Source: Owenia fusiformis (lineage: Eukaryota; Annelida; Polychaeta; Sabellida; Oweniidae). From it: DNA of 64,000 nt. Below the pieces are notes generated by a model. That model was not told the DNA's origin and did not search any database. It was given only the letters and a program-made list of their open reading frames with translations. Positions 1 to 11,779 of this stretch are shown here, in pieces. The stretch spans positions 7,087,525 to 7,151,524 of the forward strand of contig CAIIXF020000004.1 in NCBI GenBank assembly GCA_903813345.2, in the 5' to 3' direction. Position numbers and translations under genes: made by a program. Positions within the stretch are counted from its first letter, which is position 1. Each line of letters starts with the position of its first letter.

Positions 1-1905
1 CAAATTAATAGGAGATCTAGAGAGTAATCTTAGTACAATGGGGAATGAAGTGTTTTTGTCAATCAAATAGTTTTTTTTTCACCTGACCATCCTTCCTGAG
101 TCAGGGGTCTCACTGTCTAAGTCTCGGTCAAATTTCTTAAAATAGTCAAAATTAATGAAAAGAACAGCCAAACTTCTAAGAAATTATAACTTTAAAATGG
201 AAATGGTCGCAAAGTTAAGAATAAGATAACAAATATTCTACTTTAAAAGTAAAGTGATTTAAAAAAAATAGTTTAGGAAAATGATTTCTAAAAGAATCAT
301 TGTAAATATTTGAATGAGATGTATTTTGATGGGGTCAATATCTTAAGATAAAGTCAATGTTCTTAATAGGGGGTCCCACACATTAAAGGCAATCCATCTT
401 TTTAACTTGTATATTTTACTTGTTTATCACTTTAACACAAATACCATGTGATTTATAACACATCTCACTGAAAGAAATCAGAAAGTGTGAAATTTGATGT
501 TTCAATAAGAGCATCCAATGGATAAAATACAAGAAAAGCGTGTGATTTTTAGTGAATAAAACCTCACAATAAAACATTGCTTTATTAAGGAAACTGGGAT
601 AGTTAAAGTGCACCCTTTTAAAGATCTAATTTTGTATCTTTAAAGAGAACTTGAATGTCTTCATTAACAGTTACTGTGAAAAAAATATTACTTAGGTACA
701 GGGCCAAGTTAGTTAAATTGCTATGAGTAAAAGTGGTAATCTTGAGTAACAAGAAAATCAAGTGAAAATGACACTAGAAAAATACGAAGGCCATAAGGCT
801 ATTTTGACAAAACTGATCTACTTTTTATGAAAATACCACAGAGAAAGACAATGAACAAACTACATGTAACTGCTTTTTTTCTGTTGGTTAGGTAACATAT
901 TAATGACGTCACAAATTAAAATATAATAAACACTGTGATGTGTGCCGTTTAGCTTTCTTGTCTGTTTAGTTGATAGGGCAATAAGTAACTGACGTCATAG
1001 TTTATGTTATATTACGTCATATCTTCATCACAAACACAACACATGACGTTGTGATCGTTGCTTTGATGATTTGCCATATAAGGTAATAATGGCGGACTTT
1101 TGGTCACGTGAATGGTCGACAGTCGGTCCATAGAACGAATGGCTCTGCCCACTTCGTGGGGGGCCTTCGTAAAAATGGTAACATTAAGGTACTGATGGTA
1201 CCAGTAAATAACATTGTGCAGTTACAACAATCTTTTCAAAAATGTTTTCGTTACACCAGTACCTTAAGCAAGGTGGAATTTGAACTAACAAGGACAAAAA
1301 AGTCCTAATAATCATATTTAACATAATAATAGCAAAAGAGATTTGAACCAGTGAGGAACAAAGTTTATAACAGAAATGCACTCAACATTCTAAATTGTCT
1401 CATCCAATCTTTGAGTGAAATGAGTGGAATCAGCAAGGAATAAAGTAACCAGACATATGACCAAAACTCTAAGTTATGCAGAAAAGCAGGAAAATCAGAC
1501 ACTTCATTCAAATTTCAGAGAGAAATGGATCAAAAAATCCATGAGCAGAGTGACATTTCGGTCACCTGTTGAGATATCAATGAAAGTATCTCATGTCAAG
1601 CTGCCTTGCGGTTAACCACAATCTCATATCTTTATTTACACAGTTTAGTTGAAAAAAGATATTGCAACATTAAATAATGAATATATCTATATGTGTCTAC
1701 ATTGAATCATGATAAATGCTATAAACCTCCCACTATCTTAAACTTTTCATTTTTAAGTACATAGGATGGTTAAGTCTTTGTAAAGTATGGTTTATGACCG
1801 GCCTCCACCCATTAAGCCCCTTGTTTGCCACCTGCACCCCCCCTTCCACCTAGTACAAAATGTATCTTCTTATCAATAGTTTGAATTCATACACTCCTCT
1901 AAGTC
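1..1905. other. No gene recognised
   Basis: AT-rich sequence without a convincing exon. All open frames are short and show no family similarity that I recognise. A locally CpG-richer patch around 900-1200 (TGACGTCA-like CRE motifs near 905, 990 and 1013, and an ATGGCGG motif near 1089) could be an old promoter or transposon end, but no gene could be attached to it. Confidence 0.5.
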
Positions 1906-2120
1906 TAATATTTCAATTCAGTGTTCTACACAGGATATTTTCTCAAGTGGGTGCAAAATTCTCATTTTCACAATTCAGGCCAAACTTGGTCCAAAATGTG
2001 CCAATTTTCCATGATTTTTCACATGTTCAAGTGGGTGCACATGGATTCTCAAGTGGGTGCATGCAATTTTTAAAATATCAGGTGGGTGCTACGCCCACTT
2101 GCTTTAATGCTGGGGAGATC
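1906..2120. repeat. Dispersed repeat with AGTGGGTGC motifs
   Basis: Contains several copies of AAGTGGGTGCA-like text and ends with GGTGGGTGCTACGCCCACTT and AATGCTGGGGAGA. Related copies occur at about 30169-30285, 34280-34410, 41850-41930, 53940-54030 and 55690-55890, some in the opposite orientation, so this is an interspersed family. The type of element is unknown. Confidence 0.6.
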
Positions 2121-2236
2121 ACTGTAATTACATTAGCAATTTCAATTTAAATATCTTTTAGTAAATTAGTAATCATGATACCATATTTTATATACAGTAC
2201 TGAGACTGAACTAGTAAAATAATTTTTTTTGTTGTT

Positions 2237-2400
2237 TAAAAACTACTTCTTATCTACCTTGCCCTGTCTCATTTACCTGAATGCTAATTCATTTTGACTT
2301 TGAAACCCACAATTTTACTGCCATTTGAAAACTACTTCTTATCTATCTTGCCCTGTCTCATTTATCTGAAATCTTAATTCATTTAGACTCATGAAACTCA
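2237..2400. repeat. Two-copy tandem repeat, about 90 bp
   Basis: The block beginning AAAACTACTTCTTATCTA and running through GCCCTGTCTCATTTA occurs twice, at about 2239 and 2327, with modest divergence. No coding potential is seen. Confidence 0.75.
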
Positions 2401-3644
2401 ACCTGATTTCAGAGTGCTCAGTCATCCTTTCTTCATCATGTGCCTTGATTTTATATCCTGCTGATTTCAAATATTAATCTTGACTCAAAAAATTTAAGTT
2501 TTTTACAATTCCTTTGGTTTCAACTTCTTGTTAACCTTGACTTAAAATAGATGCTTTTTACAATCAAAAACATTGTGGATTCAGATTCTAGAGAATGTTT
2601 ATGTTTTTTAAATAACCTAAGGTTGCATTGGTGAGCAATGGGGCCAACCTTTTCCTAAAATGTCCATCTGCTAGATCATGCTTATTTCACTCAAATTCTC
2701 TCTAAAATTTGAATAAAGTAATAGATTATTAGGCATTTTTATATAATTTAGAATCTTCACAACATGCCCATTTACTTTATTCCTTGCTGAATCCATACTT
2801 TTTCACTTTATTCTGCATTTCAAACATGACCCCTGTGATTCCATGCCAAACCATGCCAAACTCTAGAGATTTTATAATGGCCATTTTTCTGTCAAAATTA
2901 CAGAAAAATGGAGGAAAATTCCGGAGAAATAAACTTTACAAGTATGGAGCTGTCATTCTAAATCATAGAAGATGAACAGAAAATCAGCCAATTTATTCGG
3001 GTTTTTATGAAAAAATCAAGAAAAAAGCATGATTTCTAGAATATTTTCTATACAGGTTACTCACATACTTTAGCACTGTCATTTATCATCCCAGTTTCAC
3101 AAATCTTCACTATGTAACATATCTCAGGGATTTTCCCTAACAAACCCAAAGTTGTAAAATTCCTGACTAAAGCTTCCTTTAAAGTAGACATAGTACAGCA
3201 TTCTGGTTTTACAGGAGTCTTTTTATCTGATCTTTGAGATACTAAAGGGTGGGGATACAAGTAAACATACATAAAGAGGGACTCTAACAAATAAGAATGC
3301 ACCCAGCCCACACTCCCTAAGTCTCAATTTCAAAGTATGAGGAGATAAGGATTCCCAAAGGACTTGAAATGAAAACCTCTCTCATGAACATCTTATAGCT
3401 CTAGCATGATATAGCTATGGGGGTGCATTTGACAACTAATTTGGCAAATTTGAGATAGGAAAATAAAACTAAATCTGGGATAAAACAATATGCCCCAAAC
3501 AATAACATGAAGTCTGAGATAGGAAAATAAATGTAACCTTTTTATCTTCAAGATAAAATTACAAGAAATAATACTCTCTGTTGGTTGATATTAGGCTGCA
3601 GAGCTAAAACTTTTATTAGCCTGATACTAGACCCTTTGTTGTAT
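2401..3644. other. No gene recognised
   Basis: AT-rich intergenic sequence. Open frames here (for example 3057-3311 on minus) have no recognisable domain and no supporting splice context. Confidence 0.4.
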
Positions 3645-3650
3645 ACAGAT

Positions 3651-3893
3651 ACTGGCAGATCTGGGGCCCCTCCCCCCCCTTGGGTGGGTCCAGGGAAAAA
3701 AAAATGGGGCCCAAAATATTTTTAAATGTTTTTTTTAGGCCTTATTTTTCAAGTTTAAGCCAAACTATCAGGAAAATAGGCCTTAAATTCTCAAAATTTT
3801 CCACCTTTTGGTTTTAGGGGCCCAACATTTTTTTCCGCACCTCAGACTTCAAATATGAGCCCCCTCCTTTGTTGGTTCCTGGATCTGCACCTG
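3651..3893. mobile_element. MITE family B (CTGGCRGATC ends)
   Basis: The left end reads ACTGGCAGATCTGGGG and the right end GGATCTGCACCTG, forming imperfect terminal inverted repeats, with C-rich tracts inside each end and an AT-rich middle with GGCCTTA/TTTAGGCC motifs. ACAGAT flanks both sides (3645-3650 and 3894-3899), a possible target duplication. Other copies are at 7140-7340, 11294-11518, 11780-13284 (interrupted) and 23390-23545. The CAGGGGCGGATC-like end resembles hAT non-autonomous elements. Confidence 0.7.
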
Positions 3894-3899
3894 ACAGAT

Positions 3900-4974
3900 A
3901 TACAGGCCTGGGGGTCAGACGCATTCAAACTGAGAGTTGTTCAGATCAGAAATACCCTGCTTGCAGAGTCTAGTTATAAACTGCCTTCTACCTTGTATTA
4001 CAGTTTAGCAGCGCCAACCCATTTGAGAAGCGAAGTCGAACAAATGCAAAGGGTAGATCAGAAAGGTTTTTGAATATACAGGTTTTACTGTACATCATTC
4101 AAAGAAGAATAAAGGGCCAACTATATGGTAGGAACAAACAGCTGGATAATCTGATAAATAGCAGGAAATGTACTTTTGTATAGAAACAACCCTGAGTTCA
4201 ATGACTAAGTGTACTGCCCTCTGACAATGACCAACAATTTCGCAACTTGAACTCCAACCAATCAGAGAGTATTGAAGACCCACTAAAGTGATTTTCAATA
4301 TATTTAGATACTGTAAGCATAAAAAGAGTAACATACTCTAACTCTTTTAATTAATTCAAATGTTATTGTACAGTAGAGTGTAAGATGAAAATATCAATCT
4401 GGTAAAGGGTGATACAGGAAATGTTAAGATAGATGAACAACTAAAACAACTACACTGCAACAGAAAACATTACACCACCTGAATTCCCTTGTAATGACAC
4501 TAAACCCCCCCCCCCTCAGAGAATTATGTGGCCCCACCTGCACAGACAGAGGCATAACCACCCATCAACACAAGACAACAGCAATGAACCCTTTGGAAAA
4601 GCACGATAAACAGTAGTAGCTTGATACTCTGACATATATGAGTCTAATCTCGGATTGTATCCCTCCCAAAGAATTATTTCTATTTTAAAGAGGAAACTCC
4701 TGTGAAGGGTTGCCATACACCTGGTTGTTTCCTTCTTTTAGACTCAGAAATAAAGAGCAGCTTTGATGAATTATTGAGTATATTTTTGTTTACTATTGTT
4801 GTCTGTTGTGATTTATTATTGTAAAACCAGATGAGCTACCACCTGTGATTTCACTCTTCATTCAAACCTTGGAATAAAGTGATTTTCAACACATTTAGGT
4901 TGGGGCCCTGAACTGCGAAATAGTCTTAAGGGTTACTTTAGAATTAACCTCCTCTGTACTAAGGGTAGAATATG
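3900..4974. other. No gene recognised
   Basis: AT-rich intergenic sequence with a poly-C tract at about 4506-4516. No exon could be supported on either strand. Confidence 0.4.
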
Positions 4975-6852
4975 TCAGTATCCCTCCCTTAAACTTCTCT
5001 GAGCTATTTCTTGAGGCATTGCTAGAAACTGTATTGCACATACTCAGTCCCCCCTCACTCTTTTTTACGATCAGAGGAATAACATTGACTCTGTTCACTT
5101 TGAAACACACTTGTCTTCAAGCTATTTCAAGAGGCATTGCTAGAAACTGTATGGCACATACTCAGTCCCCCCTCACTCTCTTGTACTTTAAAATCAGAGG
5201 AATAACATTGACAGCTCTTTGTTCCCTATTAAATGCTCTATTCTTGAGCTATTCCTTGAAGCATTGCTAGAAACTGTATGGCACATACTCGGTCCCCCCT
5301 CACTCTCTTGTACTTTAAGATCAGAGTATTATCATTGACTCTGTTCACTTTGAAACACTCTATTCTGAGCTATTTCTAGAGGCATTGCTAGAAACTGTAT
5401 GGCACATTCTCAGTCTCCCCCTCACTCTCTTGTACTTTAAGATAAGAGGAATAACATTGCCTCTTTGTTCACTTTGAAACACTCTATTCTGAGCTATTTA
5501 TTGAGGCATTGCTAGAAACTGTATGGCACATACTCAGTCTCCCCCTCACTCTCTTGTACTTTAGGATCAAAGGAATATCATTGACTCTGTTCACTTTGAA
5601 ACACTCTATTCTGAGCTATTTCTCGAGGCATTGCTAGAAACTGTATGACACATACTCAGTCTCCCCCTCACTCTCTTGTACTTTAAGATCAGAGAAATAA
5701 CATCGACTCTTTGTTCACTTTGAAACACTCTATTCTGAACTATTTCTTGAGGCATTGCTAGAAACTGTATGGCACATACTCAGTCTCCCCCTCACTCTCT
5801 TGTACTTTAAAATCAGAGAAATAACATTGACTCTTTGTTCACTTTGAAACACTTAATTCTGAGCTATTTCTTGAGGCATTGCTAGAAACTGTATGGCACA
5901 TACTCAGTCCCCCCCTCACTCTCTTGTACTTTAAAATCAGAGGAATAACATTGACTCTTTCTTCACTTTGAAACACTTTATTCTGAGCTATTTCTTGAGG
6001 CATTGCTAGAAACTGTATGGCACATACTCAGTCTCCCCCTCACCCTCTTGTACTTTAAGATCAGAGAAATAACATTGACTCTTTGTTCACTTTGAAACAC
6101 TCTATTCTGAACTATTTCTTGAGGCATTGCTAGAAACTGTATGGCACATACTCAGTCTCCCCCTCACTCTCTTGTACTTTAAAATCAGAGAAATAACATT
6201 GACTCTTTGTTCACTTTGAAACACTTAATTCTGAGCTATTTCTTGAGGCATTGCTAGAAACTGTATGGCACATACTCAGTCTCCCCCTCACTCTCTTGTA
6301 CTTTAAAATCAGAGGAATAACATTGACTCTTTCTTCACTTTGAAACACTTTATTCTGAGCTATTTCTTGAGGCATTGCTAGAAACTGTATGGCACATACT
6401 CAGTCTCCCCCTCACTCTCTTGTACTTTAAAATCAGAGGAATAACATTGACTCTTTCTTCACTTTGAAACACTTTATTCTGAGCTATTTCTTGAGGCATT
6501 GCTAGAAACTGTATGGCACATACTCAGTCTCCCCCTCACCCTCTTGTACTTTAAAATCAGAGGAATAACATTGACTCTTTCTTCACTTTGAAACACTATA
6601 TTCTGAGCTATTTCTTGAGGCATTGCTAGAAACTGTATGGCAAATACTCAGTCTCCCCCTCACTCTCTTGTACTTTAAAATCAGAGAAATAACATTGACT
6701 CTTTCTTCACTTTGAAACACTATATTCTGAGCTATTTCTTGAGGCATTGCTAGAAACTGTATGGCACATACTCAGTCTCCCCCTCACTCTATTGTACTTT
6801 AAAATCAGAGGAATAACATTGACTCTTTGTTCACTTTGAAACACTCTACTTT
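4975..6852. repeat. 124-bp tandem satellite, 15 copies
   Basis: The word GCTAGAAACTGTATGGCACA recurs with small changes at 5021, 5139, 5266, 5387, 5511, 5632, 5756, 5881, 6005, 6129, 6253, 6376, 6501, 6625 and 6749, giving 15 copies with a period of 121-125 bp after the first three. Each unit carries a C-rich part (CTCAGTCTCCCCCTCACTC) and a TTTGAAACACT part. The first three copies are the most diverged; later copies are nearly identical, as expected if homogenisation acts on the inner and right part of the array. Confidence 0.97.
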
Positions 6853-7139
6853 GTTAGATCTTCAAGTGTTCCTACTTGATGGTTGATCTAATGGGAGACT
6901 GTATTGACAGCAACTTGAGATATCAACAACAAGAAGACAGATCCTTCAGGCCCCGCTCAAAATCTTAGAAATCGAAGGGGAATAGGTCAAGATGATGTAT
7001 GAAATCCCTGGTAAGTCAATATTTCTGTATAAACCCCTGAGCTTTCATGTTAGGTTGGATGATGATGTCAGAAAACTTGTATGAAACCTCAGTGGTTTAG
7101 TAAGGTTAACATTTTATTCAAGGGCTGATCTTTAAGAAA

Positions 7140-7340
7140 CAACAAGAGGGGTTAATTTTTCAAGTCTGAAAAATTTTAGGCCCCTAAAATAAAAAAGTAG
7201 GCCCATATTTTGTAAATTGAAAGGCCATTTTCTTGATAATTAGGCCTAAAATTTAAAAATAACAGGCCAAGTAATGCCCAAAAACGCCCACTAATTGGAC
7301 CCCTATAATACAAAATCTGCCCCCCAGATCTGCCAGTGTT
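7140..7340. mobile_element. MITE family B copy
   Basis: The right end reads CCCCCCAGATCTGCCAGTG (about 7319-7337). The body has the same GGCC(C/T)..AAAATTT text as the copies at 3651 and 11294, in opposite orientation to 3651. The left end is degraded. A poly-G run follows at 7354-7371. Confidence 0.6.
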
Positions 7341-7849
7341 ATTAGTCTTTTGTTGGGGGGGGGGGGGGGGTTATGTCAAGACATCATGAGACACCCCCTG
7401 GGGGTCAGGCCATCACATCCTTAGACTGCCTTCGAGGTCAACAATATATTCAGATAAGATTATTTTTGGCCCACATGTGCAGACTGAAGCATCTTCTCTA
7501 ACATATAAGATAATCTGACCAAAATGTCACCTTAGAATTATTACCTCAAGAAAACAATAATTAACTTAATGGCAAGTATATTTCAGGTTAAGTTAATCTA
7601 TTAGAGCTTTTGATCTCCCCCTTCAACACCACACCTGTGGAAGGTGCATAGAGTAAAGGGTCAAAATGTCAAAATGTCAATTTATCCAGACTACCTAAAA
7701 TACTGCCACAAGAGCTCTACCCTGAGTAAAATGCCTCTCTAATCTAAACATCTCTCAAAGTAAATGCCCTTTTCAGTCCCATTATTTCAATTTGCCATAG
7801 GCTCATATGTGACCACCTGCCAATCTGAACACTTTTGACCAGTCCTGGT

Positions 7850-8085
7850 CAGGCCCACAGCCAGGGGGGGTTCGCACAGTTTGGGCGAACCCCCCCCCCC
7901 CCCCCCCCCCCTCCCCCCCTCCTGGCCCAAAATTCTTTCAAAATCATGCAGTTTTTCACCATTTTGAGCACTTCTCAAGTGATTTTAGCCATATTTGGGC
8001 AAAAATTGTCAAATGTGTACCCCCTGAAATTTTTAAAAACTGAACCCCCCCTTGGCAAATCCTGGCTACCTGGTGGCAATCCGAC
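7850..8085. mobile_element. MITE family A (CAGGCCCATAGCCAGG ends)
   Basis: Starts CAGGCCCACAGCCAGGGGGG and ends near AATCCTGGCTACCTGG, matching the termini of the intact copy at 10336-10530. Internal landmarks shared with the other copies are TTCAAAATCATGCAGTTTTT and CACCATTTTGAGCACTT. It contains a poly-C run of about 32 nt (7890-7920), which produces proline- and glycine-rich spurious open frames. Confidence 0.75.
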
Positions 8086-9133
8086 TAGACATGTTTCCCT
8101 CAAGTGGAAAGGGTTCAAGAAACCCCACTGCATCCTTCGAACATGGCCTCCAGAACTCACCTGTGTTCGGAGGATACCCAATTCTTAAAATCGCGGATTC
8201 GGTAGTATTGAATCTCTAATAAAGATGGCGCGAAAGTTTTTCCTTATAAGGTCAAAATATTTCCCATGATGCAGTTCGCGGGGGAACAAAATTTTTCTAC
8301 CTTGTTTTTCCCCGTTGGTTTAACATGGGGATTTTCATACCCATTTTTCAAGCGATATTTTCGATCGAATCTCCATGCGATCGGAGAAAACAAACTATCA
8401 GAAACAATTAGTCTTTTAATAATCTTTATATAACATATATTTTTTTTCATTTTATTGGCTCCTAACGGGGTGAAAACAATGATTGAAAATGGGAGTATAT
8501 TCCGGAAGAGAAGAAGTCACGTGACTAGTCGCCATATTGGAAAAAGCAATTCCATTCGACTTTCAACACGTTCATGCCAATATTACCGCACTACAAACTG
8601 TAACATCGATGCAACAACTGGATAAAAGTACTCATCTTCATATTACATTATAGAGTTACGTTGAAAACCCACAAACAACTGAGCATTTGACCAAAGAAGA
8701 CACGTCGCTATTATCTAGGTCAAGTTTAGTGGTTCGAAAGCAAATCTTACATAGTCGTTTCCGAATTTTGTTGTTAATTGTATAATCTTTTATTGATTAA
8801 ATCTGGTATACTGACTATTAATTCAATGACAAAGAAGAAGAATTCCGATGGTGTCATTTTTTTTATTTAGCTTGCGGGTGTAAAAACAAAATTGCGTAAT
8901 TAATTTGATTTAGAACTTTCGGGTCTCACAAATAGCTACACGAAATGCATCGTTGAAAAATATTGACCAATCAAATTTTGTCCTTTTTGAGTACATATAT
9001 GCACCATATATGCGAACGTTCTGATTCAAAGAGCGAACAGCGAAATGGAGAATTGCTACCTGCTGATAGTGAAACCTCTGATTGCACTTAAAATATGATG
9101 TCCATTTCACTTTCACTTCTGATTGTACTTTAA

Positions 9134-9255
9134 CTCATTGCTGACCAACCCCAAGATACATATTTCGTCTATAACTTCATAATCATATCTGACCAACCAT
9201 CAAAATGGCAAGTCACCAGTAGAAAATCTCCAAAATAGCTTTGGCCAGCAATGAG
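9134..9255. mobile_element. Small TTAA-flanked MITE
   Basis: The left end CTCATTGCTGACC and right end GGCCAGCAATGAG are inverted repeats, and each is flanked by TTAA (9130-9133 and 9256-9259). TTAA duplication is typical of piggyBac and Kolobok elements. At about 120 bp it can only be non-autonomous. Confidence 0.75.
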
Positions 9256-9682
9256 TTAACACATGATGTTAATTTCACTTTTACTTTAATTAGATAATAT
9301 TATGAGCAATATGTAATAATCCACTGGGCCTACTGACTGAAGTGGATTAATCCCATCTTGGCAATTACTCCAATATAATATACCCCCCAGAGTCAGAATT
9401 AATTCTTGCATTTTGGGCCTAGAGTTGGAGAAACTTAAAAACTTTTGGCATTTCTGAATAACAAAGAGCAAGAACGTCATATCTCTATATAAAATTCCTT
9501 GGTAAATCCTCAGATTTTTTGTTATTGTATTTTTGTACCTTGAACAAAATGGATATATCTGCACAGGTAATCTACAATTAAAGGCAGATATGCATTTAGT
9601 CTCCAACTGGGAAAGTGTAAACCTGCCAACAATATGAGGTACTCTTTACAAGAGCTGTATTTCAGCTATATACTCTTTAGAT

Positions 9683-9802
9683 AGGCACAGCCGGGGGGAG
9701 GGGGGATGCGATGGGTACCCCCCTTTTTGGGCTCGTTTCGCTTGCAGTAATGCAAACCCAAAAAGTCGCACCCCTTGACATTTGCTGGCTATGCCCCTGT
9801 AT
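9683..9802. mobile_element. Diverged relative of MITE family A
   Basis: Begins near AGGCACAGCCGGGGGGAGG and ends TTGCTGGCTATGCCCCTGT, an inverted arrangement resembling family A. The interior (GGGCTCGTTTCGCTTGCAG) is different. Confidence 0.45.
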
Positions 9803-10335
9803 CTTATTAAACTATGTTGTCAGAAAATCATGACACTGCATATAAGCATCAAAACTGTAAAATCATCTGGAGAGGGTAGTCAGAGGATGGAGTGAAAATT
9901 GAAAGATGATACAGGGTAGCAATTAGGGAAACTTATGTAAGAGCAACTTCAGGGTGGTCAAGTTTTAAAATATATACCAAAATATAGTAAGGAGTTACCT
10001 AGTACTAAAAGTATAATAAAACCTGTATATCTGAACACCTCTCAATGTGAAAACTTCTCAATGTGAACACTTTCTTCATACCCTATTTGTAATCTGCCAT
10101 AGGTTTCATATTTGCATTTATTATTTCAACTGAGTATTTGTTTTTATTATTTGTATGTAATTGTTGAATATTTGTCTTGGGTTGAAAATTAGAATTGTTT
10201 CCACAAGATATGCTGTTTTGTTTATTGTGACACTGGCATGTTTTACATTGTGGTGTTTATTTTGGAGAACAAGTATTTGAATGTGGTTTAAGTGATTAAG
10301 CACCATAAGAATACATGTGATGAGAAAATATATGG

Positions 10336-10530
10336 CAGGCCCATAGCCAGGATTTGCCAAGGGGGGTTGACTTTTTGAAAAATTCCAGGGGGGGTTCACT
10401 TAGAGGAGATGGCCAAAATCAATTAAAAAGTGCTCAGAATGGTGAAAAAGTGCATGATTTTGAAATAATTTTTAGCCAGGGGGGGGGGGGGTTCGCTCTA
10501 ACCCATCGAACCCCCCTGGCTATGGGCCTG
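10336..10530. mobile_element. Intact MITE family A copy
   Basis: The left end CAGGCCCATAGCCAGG (10336-10351) and right end CCTGGCTATGGGCCTG (10515-10530) are perfect 16-bp inverted repeats, flanked on both sides by TATGG (10331-10335 and 10531-10535), the apparent target duplication. The 195-bp element has G-rich ends and no coding capacity. Copies at 7850, 38714 and 63330 are the same family. Confidence 0.88.
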
Positions 10531-10928
10531 TATGGGTTGCAATTTGATTTTTAATAAAAATGTAAAAATGGGGTTTGCTGTCAAAATCATGATTCCATAC
10601 TGAACCAAAATAAAATAAGGTTGCTGAAATACATATATGACCTACAGCTGTTTAAACATCAAATAATTCATTTTTTCACCACATGCAGGGCTACTAATTG
10701 AAAATACTATAATTAAATCAGGAAAAATAATAAAACAACCTTTTTATTCGTACTTATTGAACATGTTAAGTGTTTTTGGCATTATTTCATTTATATTTTT
10801 ATCATTTTTGCTATTACAAAACCATTTAGTACTCTGAACTTGTCAAATTGTCTGTCCAGTATGCCCCTTCTTCCATGGCCCACAAAATGTCCAATGTACA
10901 TATTTTCCCCATGTGTTACAGTAGTAAT

Positions 10929-11086
10929 GACTCACATTTGATCAGGACAACCATTTTGGGGACCATAGCTCCCCAAAATCCAGAGAAATATGCAGCACAA
11001 AATATAGGGATAAGCATGATTTTCTATTTCAATATTGTGAAGCTACAGTTGCAGTGCGGCCACCATGGAGCAAATGTGACTGAGAC
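10929..11086. mobile_element. MITE family C copy 1
   Basis: The left end GACTCACATTTGATC and right end GAGCAAATGTGACTGAGAC are inverted repeats. The interior (CCCAAAATCCAGAGAAATAT, ATTGTGAAG) matches the copy at 60361-60545. Both copies are preceded by TAAT. Confidence 0.75.
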
Positions 11087-11293
11087 TTTTAGACAAACAT
11101 TACATTATCCTCTCAACAGTAGCAAACAAGGGGAGAGGTCTTGTATTCCGATAACCCTCTGTTTAGTCTTAAATCTTCTATAAGTTCACCATCTGGCCAG
11201 CTCATGTCAAACAGCCATGATCAACTACCAAGATTGTAATAATAGATGATAAGGAGAGGGGTTCTATATGTTTGGTTAACCCTATCACCTGAT

Positions 11294-11518
11294 CACTGGC
11301 AGATCCAGGGGGATGGGCCCAGAACATTTTTTAAGCCAAAATTGTTTGGACTTTTGGGCATAACTTGGCCTTTTTGGACCTTATATTTTAAATTGAGGCC
11401 AAATTATCAAACATAGGCGTTAAATTTTTGGCCCAATTTTTGATTTCAGGAAATTTTTTCTATGCCTTGGAATGTAACCACCCCCCCCCCCCCTTCTTAG
11501 CTTCTTGATCTGCCAGTG
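11294..11518. mobile_element. MITE family B copy with intact ends
   Basis: Starts CACTGGCAGATCC and ends GATCTGCCAGTG, a clean 12-bp terminal inverted repeat. The interior is GGCC/AAATTTT-rich like the other family B copies, with a C-run at 11481-11493. No clear target duplication is visible. Confidence 0.75.
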
Positions 11519-11779
11519 CCACTATTTTATTCTGATATCTGTACTTTCTATTTTGAAATGTCTGATAGTACCTTCTAAAATCTGACAAATATAATAAATC
11601 TGTCTAATCTGATATAGTTTGTTCTTACTACAATATTTACCTTCTCATCTGACACCCTCTAATTTGAATACCCTCTGATACCCTCTGTTACCTCTGTTCT
11701 TATACCCTCTTTTTGATACCTCTATTCTACTCTGATGTGTTCCGATACCCTCTGTTTTGATACATTCTATTCTGATCTT

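Noticed and set aside
7787-8188. Open frames with poly-Pro or poly-Gly
   Set aside because: They translate G/C homopolymer runs inside a MITE. The same applies to frames at 15067-15418, 23468-23808 and 38710-38898.
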